Shown here piece after piece: positions 36,970 through 49,212 of a DNA stretch of 64,000 bases (its first letter is position 1; every line of letters starts with the position of its first letter). The DNA lies in assembly GCA_026874595.1 (NCBI GenBank), contig CM049306.1, forward strand, positions 89,074,642-89,138,641. Reading direction: 5' to 3'. The translations under genes were made by a program, and so were the position numbers. This stretch comes from Sipunculus nudus. Taxonomy: Eukaryota; Annelida; Sipuncula; Golfingiida; Sipunculidae. The notes beneath the pieces are model-generated. The model was not told the origin of the DNA. It did no database searches and worked only from the letters and a program-made list of their open reading frames with translations.

Positions 36970-37640
36970 CTAGGGACCCATTGGTCTCCACGCTCAGCTG
37001 GATTTGTTTATAAGGATATGTTTATGAGCTTTTTCAAAATATGGGTCGTGTGATAAAAGTTCGAAGCCTTTCAATATGTCCAGTCTGGAGTTATTATCTA
37101 TCAACTAAATTGTGAATGGATGGGCCGTGTGACCTTGAAGTAGGTCCTGTAAACTTGACCTTTGATGACCCCAAAATAGACAAAGCTCTTACTTAAGTGG
37201 TAGGCCCTTTATAAGTCAGGTTTGAAACCAAGATTTCAATCCAACAACCTTGGGTTATCATCTGGAAACAAATCTGTGGACAGATGGCCTCTGTGACCTT
37301 GACCTTGTGACTGCAAAACCAATCAGGTTCTTCCCCTATTGGCAGGTCAGCTATATGTGCAAGATGGAAGGTGTGAGATTAAAAGTTTTGCTTAAAATGC
37401 ATCCACAATCTTTCTAAATAAGTGGGTTCTGTGACCTTAACCTTTGACCTCATGACCCCAAATCAATAGAGTTATTGATTTAGTGGGGGCCATATATCAG
37501 TCAAGTTTTATATCCATTTGTCAATGTAAACTGGAGTTATCTTCAGGAAACAAATTTGACGGACACACAGAAAGACAAACAGACGTTTCGACGGACTGGG
37601 TGATTACTGTAGGGATTCCACTTATTCAAGCGGGGCCCTA
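36970..37640 (-). mobile_element. Helitron-like element 4, minus orientation, short
   Basis: Read on the minus strand it opens ggccccgcttgaataagtgg, with a weak subterminal hairpin. It carries the same GGTCA satellite unit as element 1 (here as gacctttgacctcatgaccc on the plus strand) and ends in CTAG at 36970-36973. The terminal hairpin is weak, so the borders are less certain. Confidence 0.45.
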
Positions 37641-38124
37641 ATAAACACACAAGGTTTCAAGACACTAGATGAAACAACAATTTTCGAATCTGATAGTTTC
37701 AATATAACCTGGCAGTCTCAATTAACATTAAGGAAAATGCATACAAAAAATAAAAAATATCACAGGTGGCGCCACTAGTCTTCAGGAACTAAAAAAACCT
37801 GTCATAAATCAATTAAACACACCAGGTTTCAGGACACTAGATGAAACTACATCAAAGAAACTGACATATAAACTGTCATTTGATGGTATCAAAACCCGAA
37901 AAAATCGTACAAATTTGAAATGACAGAGGTGGCGCCACCAGTTTTCGGGACAATCCTGGTCATAATCAATATTCAGTGCAAGATTTATGGCAATCCAAAC
38001 TTGATGATCAAAATACTTGAGGTTTTGTATCAAATTATTAAATTATTTTGGGAGTTTCTTACAAGCCGAATAGCATGAAGGATATGTCACAGTGGCCTAG
38101 TTTAAGGTTTCCAAGGAGAATTTT

Positions 38125-41100
38125 AGCTCAGCTGACTATAAGTCATCTGAGCTATAGTCGTGGTCCATTGTCCGTCGTCCGTCCGTCTGTCCGTCCGTCC
38201 GTCCGTCTGTCCGGATGTCCGTCCGTAAGACTGGCATGTTTCGACACCGTTGGACCTACGAATCTGAAATTCGGCATACAGTTAGATGTCCCCAAGATCT
38301 CCCACCATGCCGAACATTGGGTCAATAGGACTTCGTTCCTTCGAGATATTAAGGAAAAACCTCAATTTTTTATTAGAAATCTATTTTTACATTTCAGGAC
38401 TGCCTAATATCAAAACCACTCATCTGGTTTTCTTCATATTTACCATAAATATTCCTCTATATAGTTTCTATGTACATGCCAGATATTAAGTCGGTATTAT
38501 ATAATTTAAAAAAGTTATGGGCCCAAACATAATGGACTTTGTAAAAAAATCAGGAAGATATTTGGTCACTTAAGACCAAAAGTGTTAAAGGTAGGAACTT
38601 TTTTCCAGTAATACAACTTTAATTAATCAAAATTTAATTGTATACCCAAAATTAGATCAAAATCTGTTAAATTTTTTTAAATATTGGCAAAAATATAAAA
38701 TTGGTACATTAAATTTTGCCCAACTTTGGCCACGGCACGTTTTTTTCCTGTAAGTACTGTGGATTTAATTTTCACAGCATGTATATATAAGGATTTAATC
38801 TGTTAAAATCTGAAATTTGAAAATAAAAGCTGCAAAATTAGGCTAGTTATTGAATTTTTTTTAAGGCTCTTGTTGTGTTCCCTTACATTGTCAAACAGTC
38901 CACTTTGATGACATTCAGTGCACATCTCTATGCTCCCCAGGCTGTTGGCATAATTTTAGATGTCCCCAAAATCTCCTACCATACTGAAAATTGGGTCATT
39001 AGGACTTTGTTCCTTCGAGATATTAAGGAAAAAAAACTCCATTTTCCATAAAAAAAAAGCCATTGTTACACTTCAAGGCTGCCTAATATCAAAACCACTG
39101 ATCTGTTTTTGATCGTATTTAGTATTCACATTCTTTCATACATTTTCTATAAACATACCAAAAATTAGGTCAGTATTGGGTATTATTTTGAAGTAATGGG
39201 CCAAAACATAATGCAATTTTTTTAAAAAATCAGGAAATATATTTACTCACCTAACATGAGAATTGCTGAACCTAGAAACTTTTTTTTCAGGAATATAACT
39301 TTATTTAATCAAGATTCAATTGTTTACCCAAAATTAGATCTGAATTTTGCAAATTTTTCAAGTTATTAGCATAAATAAAAAATCAATACCTTAAATTTTG
39401 TCCAACTTTGGCACTGTTGATTTAATTTTCACAGCATATATACATAAGGATTTGATCTTTTAAAATCTGAAATTTCAAAGAAATTGATTGGAAAGAATAG
39501 CTTTTATTCATGTTTTCATACACCATGTCAAGTGTTGTTTACATCTAGCCCACCTAGTAATACAGCCTTCACTTGCATTATCACCACCAGGGTTACAGTG
39601 ATTAAAGTGTACATTTAATTGTGTCCACAAAGTGGTGTATTGTTATGAAAGTGTGGTGTTCATCAGATAAGTAATTCCTTACTTCGGAAGAGTAAAAACT
39701 TCACCAGGTGTGAAATTGACTATTAATTCCAGTAATAAATTAAAACTGGGATAGTAATTAGCACAATGATATTGTTTGTCCCTCATTCAACCAACAGTGT
39801 GTATTCTTTATTTGAAAAGATGTTTTATTTTATCAAATTTACTTTTATTTTGGTGAATAAAATTAAGCATGTACTGAAAACTCCAATGTGCAAAACATTT
39901 TAATAGTGATTCAAGGAATATTCTTGTAGATGCCATGTTGTGGCATTATTTTCTTTTAAATTCAGTTTAAACATTTATGATTTAAAAAAAAGTAAAATAT
40001 ATGTGTATGCATAATATGACCCAATATGAGCTACACTCTGGATATATGATGATTGCACCTTTTGCAACAATTCTAATATTTTAACTTATAGTTTCAGTTT
40101 TTTACTCTGTATATATAATGATTGCAACTTTTGCAACAATTCTAATATTTTAACTTATATTTTCAGGTTTTTTATTAAAAATTTATAAAACCTGTAAATA
40201 AAAAAAATGATTCAGATAAAAACTTCTTAATGGAAAAAGTGGATATGCTTAAAAAAATATTATTATATATAAACTTAAATGCATTATTCCCTTGAAAGTG
40301 AAATAAAGGTATTAGTCCATTCTGTCCACTTGCCTGTCCATCTGTAAGTTTTCATATGCATCACTGTATCTCAAAATTTTACTGTTTTTCTTCATGACAG
40401 TCTTGTCAGAGTATTAGTTTGCAATCATATATTTTGAACTTTACTATAACGAAGTAGGAGGGCCCCTTTACTCTTAGCTTTTCATATTCTTATATAAATG
40501 AAAAACATTACAATAGACTATTTCTACATCCACCTTCGTGCTGCCCTCACTTTTCCCTTCTCCCAACCCCATCCCAAAGTCAGCCTCAGTAAGCAAGAAC
40601 AAGATGAATCAGATATATTCATACTTTAATATTTTGTATAACTATACGTCCATAGGTACCTATCTACATGCCAGAAATTATGTCAATATTGTGTAATATG
40701 TAAATATAGTGGGCATCACAATAATGTACCTTGTCAAGACTAAAGAGATATTGTGTCATACAGTCACAAATTCATAAATCACTTCATCAGCATAGTTAAT
40801 CATAACATCATATCTGTCAAATTGAAAGCTTGCAGACTACCATACACTTTAGATCCTTCAACAAATAGCCTTATCATCATTCTACTACTGCTTATTACTG
40901 CTGTCATTGCATTCATATTTGCTCAAATATATCACAATTTTCAACCCCTCCTAAATAAATAAAAAATAAACCACTACATTTTACTCTATTAATCCATCAG
41001 TCAGGAAATTTCATTAATCATTTACTCACATATTACATTACATTCCTTTATAATAGCCCAACATGTCCATGATATTCATAAGCTTTATCGACTTGATATA

Positions 41101-41169
41101 GTATCACAGTAGAGAAACATTTATAGTCCAATCACGATCAGCTGAGCGCCGTGACCCATGGGTCCCTTG
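38125..41169 (+). mobile_element. Helitron-like element 5
   Basis: It opens with a long hairpin, AGCTCAG-ctgac...gtcat-CTGAGCT (38125-38153), followed by a run of GTCC repeats. It closes with a GACCCATGGGTC hairpin and CTTG before TT. Inside, a roughly 700-bp unit is tandemly repeated (start words gatgtccccaa-atctcc at about 38286 and 38960; ccttcgagatattaaggaaa in both). No protein frame is seen. Right of it, 41170-41335 holds another gacggacgg/cagctgac end, possibly a second nested copy. Confidence 0.5.
40031..40165 (+). repeat. about 70-bp tandem duplication
   Basis: Two adjacent near-identical units contain ttttgcaacaattctaatat and tttaacttata. Confidence 0.8.
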
Positions 41170-43549
41170 TTTATTGACTTCCCTGCATAATCACTTAAAA
41201 GTTTCTACGGCAAGCGGTTACGATTTGAGCCTTGCATGCTAACGGACGGAGAGATGGCCGAACGGACGGACGACGGACAAAGCTTCATTACCATACCTCA
41301 GCTGACTTTCAGTTAGCTTAGCTAATATAAAGAAAGGATTTGCAGCAAACTCGATAACCGAGAACTAAATGAAAGATACAGAAAGCGTTTGTTCTTCTGG
41401 GAAAACATATTTCAATATTTACAATTGCTATGGGAACATTTCAATCACTGCTGTTGTAAAATTAGACAAATTACTTATTATACATGTATAATATGCAAAT
41501 AAAATCCTTGTTATGTAACTGAAGTTCTGTGCCCCGACCTGGTTTATATATTTTTACAGGTCTCATAATTCAGCATAAACAATATTTGTATATATCCCTA
41601 GGATGTTAGGATATGTATTGTTCTCGGCAAGACATGACACATTCGCTCATTCAACGGAAAACTGAAATTAACAAAACTTTCTCTTACAACAGGTGCGTCG
41701 TAACTGATGTCAAGACCTGACATGTGCTTGTCAATTACATGCATATATGCACTTGCCAAGATGTGACACGTGCCTCGTAAGGCAACCCCAAAAATGTTCT
41801 ACAGAATCGCTGCTCATATATGCTCATTTCATGGCTCAATTTCTTTTTCTCCTGTAAATGAGTCCAATTTGCTTGGTATTAATGTTGCCGATTTGTGCTT
41901 TTGTCTCAAACCCTTTAAAGGAATCACGTATATTATACATGCAAAATTTTCGTTCATTAAGGTACCGTTAAACATATATTAAACTTTGTGTTGTTGTTAT
42001 GAAGCATTTCAGCAAAGTCTCGCAAAATTTTGTATTCTACGTACAACAAATCTCAAGTACTTTTTTCTACTGATAAATATAGACGGATGAAAAAGACGCC
42101 CGCTTCAACAAAATTTAAACTAGTTTCGCTAACGATTTCTAACTTTTATGTCTTTGTTGATCTGGGGCTTCATCGGTTGGTATTAAGTCATTTGAGCCAG
42201 CGTCATTTCTGGATTTCTACTCTGTAATTTATACTTACGACGGCATAACGTACTGAGTGACGTGCTAAACTGCAGAATTAATTAATTTGCAGTCGGAGTG
42301 GTTAATATTGATTGCTGCAGCAATTTGGACTAAATATATGTCCTATCTAATATGGAACTCTTTGAAATAGGTGTACAGTATACATCCTACGAATTAAGTG
42401 TAACTGATCCCGGTGGCCTGCCAAAAAAACTATAAAAACGTATGCAACGCCCATGTGTTTATATCAATGGGTGAATCATACAATTTCGTATATATTTTGG
42501 CACCTGCATGTACATGGTACGGTCGCATGATGACACAGGGTCCATTAACTATATGTATTATATATGTGATATATACATATTCTAAAAATAGTAGAAGAAA
42601 AGAAGTTCACTCTAGACATGAAGACGTATACAGAGATTCGCGATATTGGAAGAATTAAGAAACTGCAGTTCCTATGACCGCATTAAGGGACATGCAAGCG
42701 TCCAGTTACGAGCCCAAAACTGTTCATTGCTGGTCCCTCCTGCCACCCCTGGAAAACAGGACTGCGATAGGATCAGCACCAGGTCGTTTCCTGGGCAGTG
42801 GAGCGTTGCCTAGTTACGGCTGAATAGTCGCGTTCCTGATGTACCCGTTCACGGGACGTTGTGGAATGATAGCTGGCGTGACAGTTCGTTCCATATGTGT
42901 CGCCACGACCATGATACCCTCACGGAGATTGCCAGTACATCTACATGTAGATACAAACTGTACACAGCTGTTCCTACCAAAAGATGGTCGCTTAGTGCAC
43001 GCGGTAATTTAAGGTTTAGCAATATTACACTTTTTGTATGAGAAATACATTGATTATTCCTAGGATCTTTCGCCTACACCAAAGGATATTTCTAAAAGGT
43101 AAGGACATTTAATGCGATAATCGGAATATGTTTTAGATATAAGTAACTGGAATTCTACGTTATAGAATTTGACGGACATTCATAATTTATCAATATTTAA
43201 AAATTACTATTTAACTCGAATAATAAAATTAGCCAAAAATTTGTTTTATATAAGGACAAGATTCACCTTGTAACCTGTAAGTCCTTTACTTATTACCAAT
43301 GGTAAAGTAACGTCGAATTATTTTAGGAGTTGCATTCGGATGTTGCAGTGTCTTTTATGTAACCTAAAGAGGACCTTGAGTATTGTGAATCTTTCTGCGT
43401 TTTATTGTGGGTTCACAGGACGATATTTATCAGGACATTCCAGGCTCTAGTTCTCTCCTTCCACGAACGTTCTTGTTCTCCGACGATTATATAATTAAAG
43501 ATTAATTGTATAATAAGTTATAAATAAGCATTTACTTTATTGTTCATTC

Positions 43550-43551
<2 letters not shown>

Positions 43552-43615
<64 letters not shown>
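43552..43615. repeat. (TA)n microsatellite
   Basis: An uninterrupted TA run of about 63 bp. Confidence 0.95.
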
Positions 43616-43624
<9 letters not shown>

Positions 43625-44295
43625 GTGTGTGTTTGTGTAGGAAGATAATTGGAGAGTGCGGGAAGCTCAGGCCAAACAATTGGACAGTTGCATGGAAATT
43701 TGGAGCGTCCTAAGGGGAGGTTTGTGTCAAATGGCGATGTGTTATGTATAATTTAATCAAATTCATGTACTTTAGCATTGTACATAGTTTTCGATCCAGT
43801 ATATGGCTTAAAATATTTCTGATTTTCCTACTAAAATGTATGTAAGGGTCATTTGTCAGCGTACATTTTTACTGGTTTGTTTGAAGTAGTTGGCAAACGT
43901 TTTCCAGAGCTATTTTCTAAGTATATGTATTATTAATTGGTCCTTGTTCTCCTGCCTAGCTAATTTTCAGTTTTAGACTGGCACCTATGCATTTATCGCT
44001 CTCCCACTTACATTTTGTATTCATGTCATATCTGGAATATATATTGACTCTAATCAGACTAACACCTTCGTTACTTTATCTAAACAACCACGTAAACATC
44101 TGTGCGGGCCTTATCAACGAAGCTCCATGAATATTCCATATATCATAGAAACAAAGTCACAGGTCAAGATAAAATTCAAATAATTGGTGACAGATGTGAC
44201 GAGAATGGAAAGACATAATTTGCTGTAACGCCTCATTTGTTGAACCTCACATGAAAATCAGGACGTTCCATGGAGGCTCTTGTTTTCACCTTAAC

Positions 44296-44560
44296 CCTTT
44301 ACTGTTTACATTTATTTTAGATTTCCGACAAATTCCGACACTTTTTATATTTACACTAACAGCCATATCTTTTCAAGCTTTTTTTGTATCTTTATCAAAT
44401 TTTCAACAGATCCAAGTAAGAGGGTTTGCTGAAGATTATTGAAAATCTTTGAAACTTAGAAATAATATGCAATATTTTTGTCCTGAAAGAATATATACAT
44501 ATCATGGCATTCTAGCTGCCCATTTAGAGTGTTCTTTAGTGGCTTGTAAACAGTAAAGGG
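44296..44560. mobile_element. piggyBac-type MITE
   Basis: A 265-bp element has perfect 16-bp inverted ends, CCCTTTACTGTTTACA / TGTAAACAGTAAAGGG. It is flanked by TTAA on both sides (44292-44295 and 44561-44564). CCC ends with a TTAA duplication are diagnostic of piggyBac. There is no transposase. Confidence 0.85.
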
Positions 44561-45327
44561 TTAAAGTCTTTTGTTAATTCTCCAGATAAATTACGATTAA
44601 TGTATAAACAAACTTCTGTCTTTCTTCCTGTATATGTTAAATGTTGTGGTTTGAAAAAAGTATAGGAGGCCGCAGTTAATATATGAATACTAAATGTCGA
44701 AATATTTATATTATGACTAATGGTGGCCGCACTGGACATTTCAGTGAACATCACTGTGGTCACGCCTCGGGTATGCACGTTTTTTGGTCTTAAACTGTCG
44801 GGAACAAAACAAAGTGTGTTAAGAAAAAGGGTCATTTTCCTAATTTTCCATAAATCTAGAAACATCTCAAATTATTTTGGCGAAGGAGCTTATGAAGCCC
44901 CACCGCCAATATACGATTGTGTATCAAGGTAGCAAGCAGTTTGTCACTTTGAATTAAGTCGCCCTCCATAATTTTTCATTTTCTGACACTCAAAGAGTCG
45001 GACATTATAAAATGTTCATTTGTTCCTTAAGCATAAAAAATGGAAAATTGATTCTGTTGATAAAACATGTGGTAAGTTTGAAATAAACACTTGTCTCATC
45101 TTTTGCTTATTTAATTACATGTTATCTAGAGACATTTTGTAGTTTAGCCAGTATTCATTATGTTACACAACCATCTGTCGTATTTGGGATGTAATCAAAC
45201 TGGTCTTCAAGTTCAAAATAATGAACGGGTAGGAAAAGCTAATAGTATTAACGACACTTCCTATTTATATTGATAACAACCATACATTTGGCATTCAGTA
45301 ATACATAATTTCAGGCTGCCTTGAAGA

Positions 45328-45403
45328 ATGACGATGCTTTTGCTGCTGACGCTGTTACCATGGATACTACTTGGTGGAGAGCAAGTATCTTCACAGTTAC
45401 CAG
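45328..45403 (+). CDS. inhibitor gene, exon 1 (signal peptide)
   Basis: The ATG at 45328 (a second at 45334) is followed by a leucine-rich core and a likely cleavage near GGEQVSS. Donor CCAG|GTCGGA, phase 1. An acceptor-like tttcag at 45314 suggests a separate 5' UTR exon upstream. Confidence 0.85.
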
Positions 45404-48400
45404 GTCGGATATCTTGTTTATTACTAGTTTACCTGTATAGATTCTTTATCCGTGAAGAAATATGCCAAACATAGATTAAACTACAAATATGCTAATCTTA
45501 ACACCGCTAATACTCAACACATTTTTTGAGGTATTACCGTATTACCATAACTGCAGCGGAATTCGTCTGTCCCCCGTCTGTGAGTAGCTTTTCTCAAAAT
45601 TGGCCCGGTAAAAGCAAAAAAAAAAAAAAATAATAAATTTAAGATTAAAATTGAGCACATATGGTGCTTCAACTACCTATATAATATAATACAAAACTAA
45701 ATTATGCAAAACTATTTGTGGAAAATGTTTCCCTTACATATAAATGTATGTGCAAGAGGAGATGTATAAAAATTGCATGCTGCCTGGCAGTGCCTGGTTG
45801 TGATCACCTGTTTTTTCACAACTCTTGCCCTAACCTAAAATAGAGTACGGGCAGTTTTAGTGAATTCACCTGGGACCAAAGATTGAAGGGACCTAAGCTT
45901 GATCCCAAAAATTAAAGACAAACCATACATACAAATTTGTACAGGAAATGAAATAACGGAAATTTAAATTAAATACTAGTTTCTGCAATGTTTATTTTTT
46001 TCATATTCTAAAAGAAAAGTACGGTGGCTGATTAAGGACACAGAAAAAAAAATTTTTCTCGAGATATTATCTCGAGATCTCGACGTAACATCTCGAGATC
46101 TCGACATGAAATTTCACCAAAAAAAAATTTTGCTGCAGAAAAAAAATATTTATCTCGAGATGTTAAGTCGAGATCTCGAGATATTATCTCGAGTTCTCGA
46201 GATAAAATTTCAATGCAAAAAAAAATAAATAAAAATTAATAAGTCCACGTGGGCGTTGTACGAACCATTCGATGCTTAATTCACGTAAAACAAAACAAAG
46301 TTAACGGGACCGACTTCTATATCTGACGTCTGTCAAATAAACATAATCTATTGAACCTTTCATAAAAATGAGCCAATCCCACGGGGTAAAGGCGGTGCCT
46401 TATGTTTATATCCACGTGTTTATAACATGGGTCGGGGGGGTGCAAAAATGGCCACCAATCGTAATAGAAAGACTTCCGGCAGAAACATCTGGCTTCAAAT
46501 CAGAGAGTACAGAGTTCTGTAAATGACAAATATTGCATATGCTGAGTTAGCCGGTATCACAAAAATTCTATAAATAAGGTATGTGAATAGTGATTTTAAG
46601 ACCAAAGCAGAGCATTTTGCTGAAAGAAAATCATGATGAGAGATGATCGAAATATTTAAACCGTTTATTTATGAATATAAATCATTTATGAACATAGGTT
46701 AACTAAAGGTAATCTGAGCTATAGTTATAGCTATAGTGGACAAGACTGGGGCTTTAGGGGCTGAAGCACCAATCCCCCCATCCCAGCGTACCTACCCGAA
46801 AAAAACGGTAATCATTTTAGCATTACGCTCTTTACACAGCGCTTTACCCATAGGCCAACTACCTATATCGTAAGTGTTGTTTGTTATGACCTTGTATTCT
46901 GAGTCTCTACACCAGAGGCGGACACGCCCATGTGCACCACCTGGTGTTTAAATGCATCATAAAGGGTCAATGCAGGCAGCGGGCAAATCAGTAGCTTCTT
47001 TAGAAGCGCAAGATTTCTGCTGCCTCGGGAGCGTAATTTAGCATGTTTACATTTATGATGGTCAAATACATATGCCATAAAACATACCACCATTTCAATA
47101 AAAACAAAAGCTGAAAAAAATTGTACAAAAAGCGTGATACGATACCAAGCTCATACTTGTTTTTATTTTTTAAATAATAAGGCACCCACAATGCATGCAT
47201 GCAGACCTAAACATTTCTATTTGAGTGATTTTTCAGCCATGGCTTTGAATCCGCCGTTCAGGTAGAATGTTTCAGTTTCTTTAGGCTTTGACATCTTCCT
47301 TACGGATATGAATAATTAAATATTGAATTTTATAGTGAACTTTTCTTTACTTTGCCATATCTTAAAGGAAATACAAACTTGATAGATTTTAAATAAATTA
47401 TATTGTATTGCCGTTCAGTTAAACACAGTATACATGGTCTTTGTTTTTAAAATTGCAATAGTAAGCACGTATACTGTCCCTTTAACGTTGCATGCTTTTT
47501 GTCAATTCAGCATGGTTCGTACAAATGTGACATTTTATCTCGAGATCTCGACTTAACATCTCGAGATCTCGACTAAACATCTCGAGATCTCGAAATAAAT
47601 TATTTTTTTTCTGCACCACATTATTTTTTTTTTGTGAAAATTTATTTCGAGATAATATCTCGAGATCTCGACTTAACATCTCGAGATCACGAGATATTAA
47701 CACGAGATCTCGAAATAATTTTTTTTTTCTGTGTCCTAATCAGCCACCGTATAGAAAAGACGTCTCGCAAGCTGTAATTACTAATCAATATTTTATCAGG
47801 ATTACTATAATATTGATGTTATGGTATTTGCTGCTCAGTATTCCTCTATAGCATGGTTTGCTGTGTGCAAGTTTCCTTGTCTAATAAAAGTGAAAATTTA
47901 AATTCAGAAATACACACATATTGTAAACTGTTATCATATATTTTAAAGAAGAATAATTTTGCAAATTTCACAAAATTATAGATGCTTAAAGTTTGTTTTG
48001 TGGGAACGGAGTCCAGCCCGGAGGAGTGTGTACCGAGCTCGAGCCTCACGTAGTTGATTACAATTGTCCAGTGTATTCTCATAACTACAGATATCTGCCT
48101 GAAGAAACCTGACACCGGAAGTGTATGTGATGGCGCTTCCGTTAGATTTTTCTACGATTCAGCAACATCAAGCTGCAAATGTGTGCAAGTCAACCGATGT
48201 GAAGAAAACGGGTTTTCAAATCTGACTGCGTGCTTGTCCGAGTGTGCAAGTTTGTAAAGTTCTGCCTTATTTGATCATCTTAATTGAGTTAATACTTTCA
48301 TCTGCATTATTATAGTAATTTGCATAGAATTAGGCATTTTTGTCGAGTAAGCTATAAAGATCCCAATTTCATTTCTTTGTTTATATTCTATTTTGGATAA

Positions 48401-49156
48401 CATTTAGTTTTATACTATGTATTTGTTCAAGAAATATAGATTGCAATTAATGATTGCACACGTTGCATCAATATTGGAAACAAACAAGATTGCATCATAA
48501 GTGTTTGGTTAATATTTCATATTCATATTCTTCTACATTCAGTTATATGTAAACACATTTCAGGTGATAATGCGTGTCTGCTGCCTAAAAGGAAACCGAA
48601 AACATGCAAAGGACAACGCACCTACTGGTTCTATGACACAACTTCAGGAAGCTGTCAGACATTTCGCGCTGGTCCTAAGTGTAAACGGAATGCCAACAGG
48701 TTCACATCGGAAGCCGATTGTAAAGAAAAATGTCCACCACGTAAGTATCCGGAGTTTAAAGTGTCTAAATCAAACAGGGAATGCCACCCAGGGGAGGATC
48801 CAGGATTAAGAAAAAGGAGGGGTCCAGCCCAGGAGGGTTTATGACAAAACCTAATAAAAAGGTTCCCAAGTCCGGTAAAGAGACGGGTCTAGTCCGCAAA
48901 AATTGGTTGCGGCGGCTGATAAAGAGGGCAGGTGGCACCGGACCACTTGGACCCCCACCCTTGGAACCGCTTCTGCCACAGCCACAGTTGATCTCATTGC
49001 AGGCAGCGTATTCCTTTATTCATTGGCCTTCTCTTAAATCGTCAGAATATTTATTTATTTATTTTAATTCTTAAATCTGCACTAACCGAGCAGTTTGTGA
49101 CCAGCATTTAGTCACAAATCATTAGTGTTCGTGACACCTATCTAGTTTACATTCCG

Positions 49157-49212
<56 letters not shown>

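Larger units (their letters stand above)
41340..45314 (+). other. upstream region of the inhibitor gene
   Basis: No coding exon is visible. A strong donor (AAAAG|GTAAGG) at 43098/43099 could end a non-coding first exon that joins the acceptor at 45314. This is a guess. A (TA)n array and a piggyBac MITE lie between them. 42660-42960 is GC-richer and might be promoter-proximal. Confidence 0.3.

Noticed and set aside
38048-38489. 119-codon frame with VRPSVRPSVRLSG-type repeats
   Set aside because: It is a translation of a GTCC simple repeat at the start of Helitron-like element 5.
48241-48260. Alternative, stronger-looking donor TTT|GTAAAG at 48253/48254 for exon 2
   Set aside because: It would leave phase 2 and break the frame of exon 3; the donor at 48249/48250 keeps phase 1.
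48564-48809. 81-codon frame starting at GTG in exon 3 of the inhibitor gene
   Set aside because: It is in a different frame from the Kunitz reading (CLLPKRKPKTCKG), which has the six cysteines and joins both neighbouring exons in phase.
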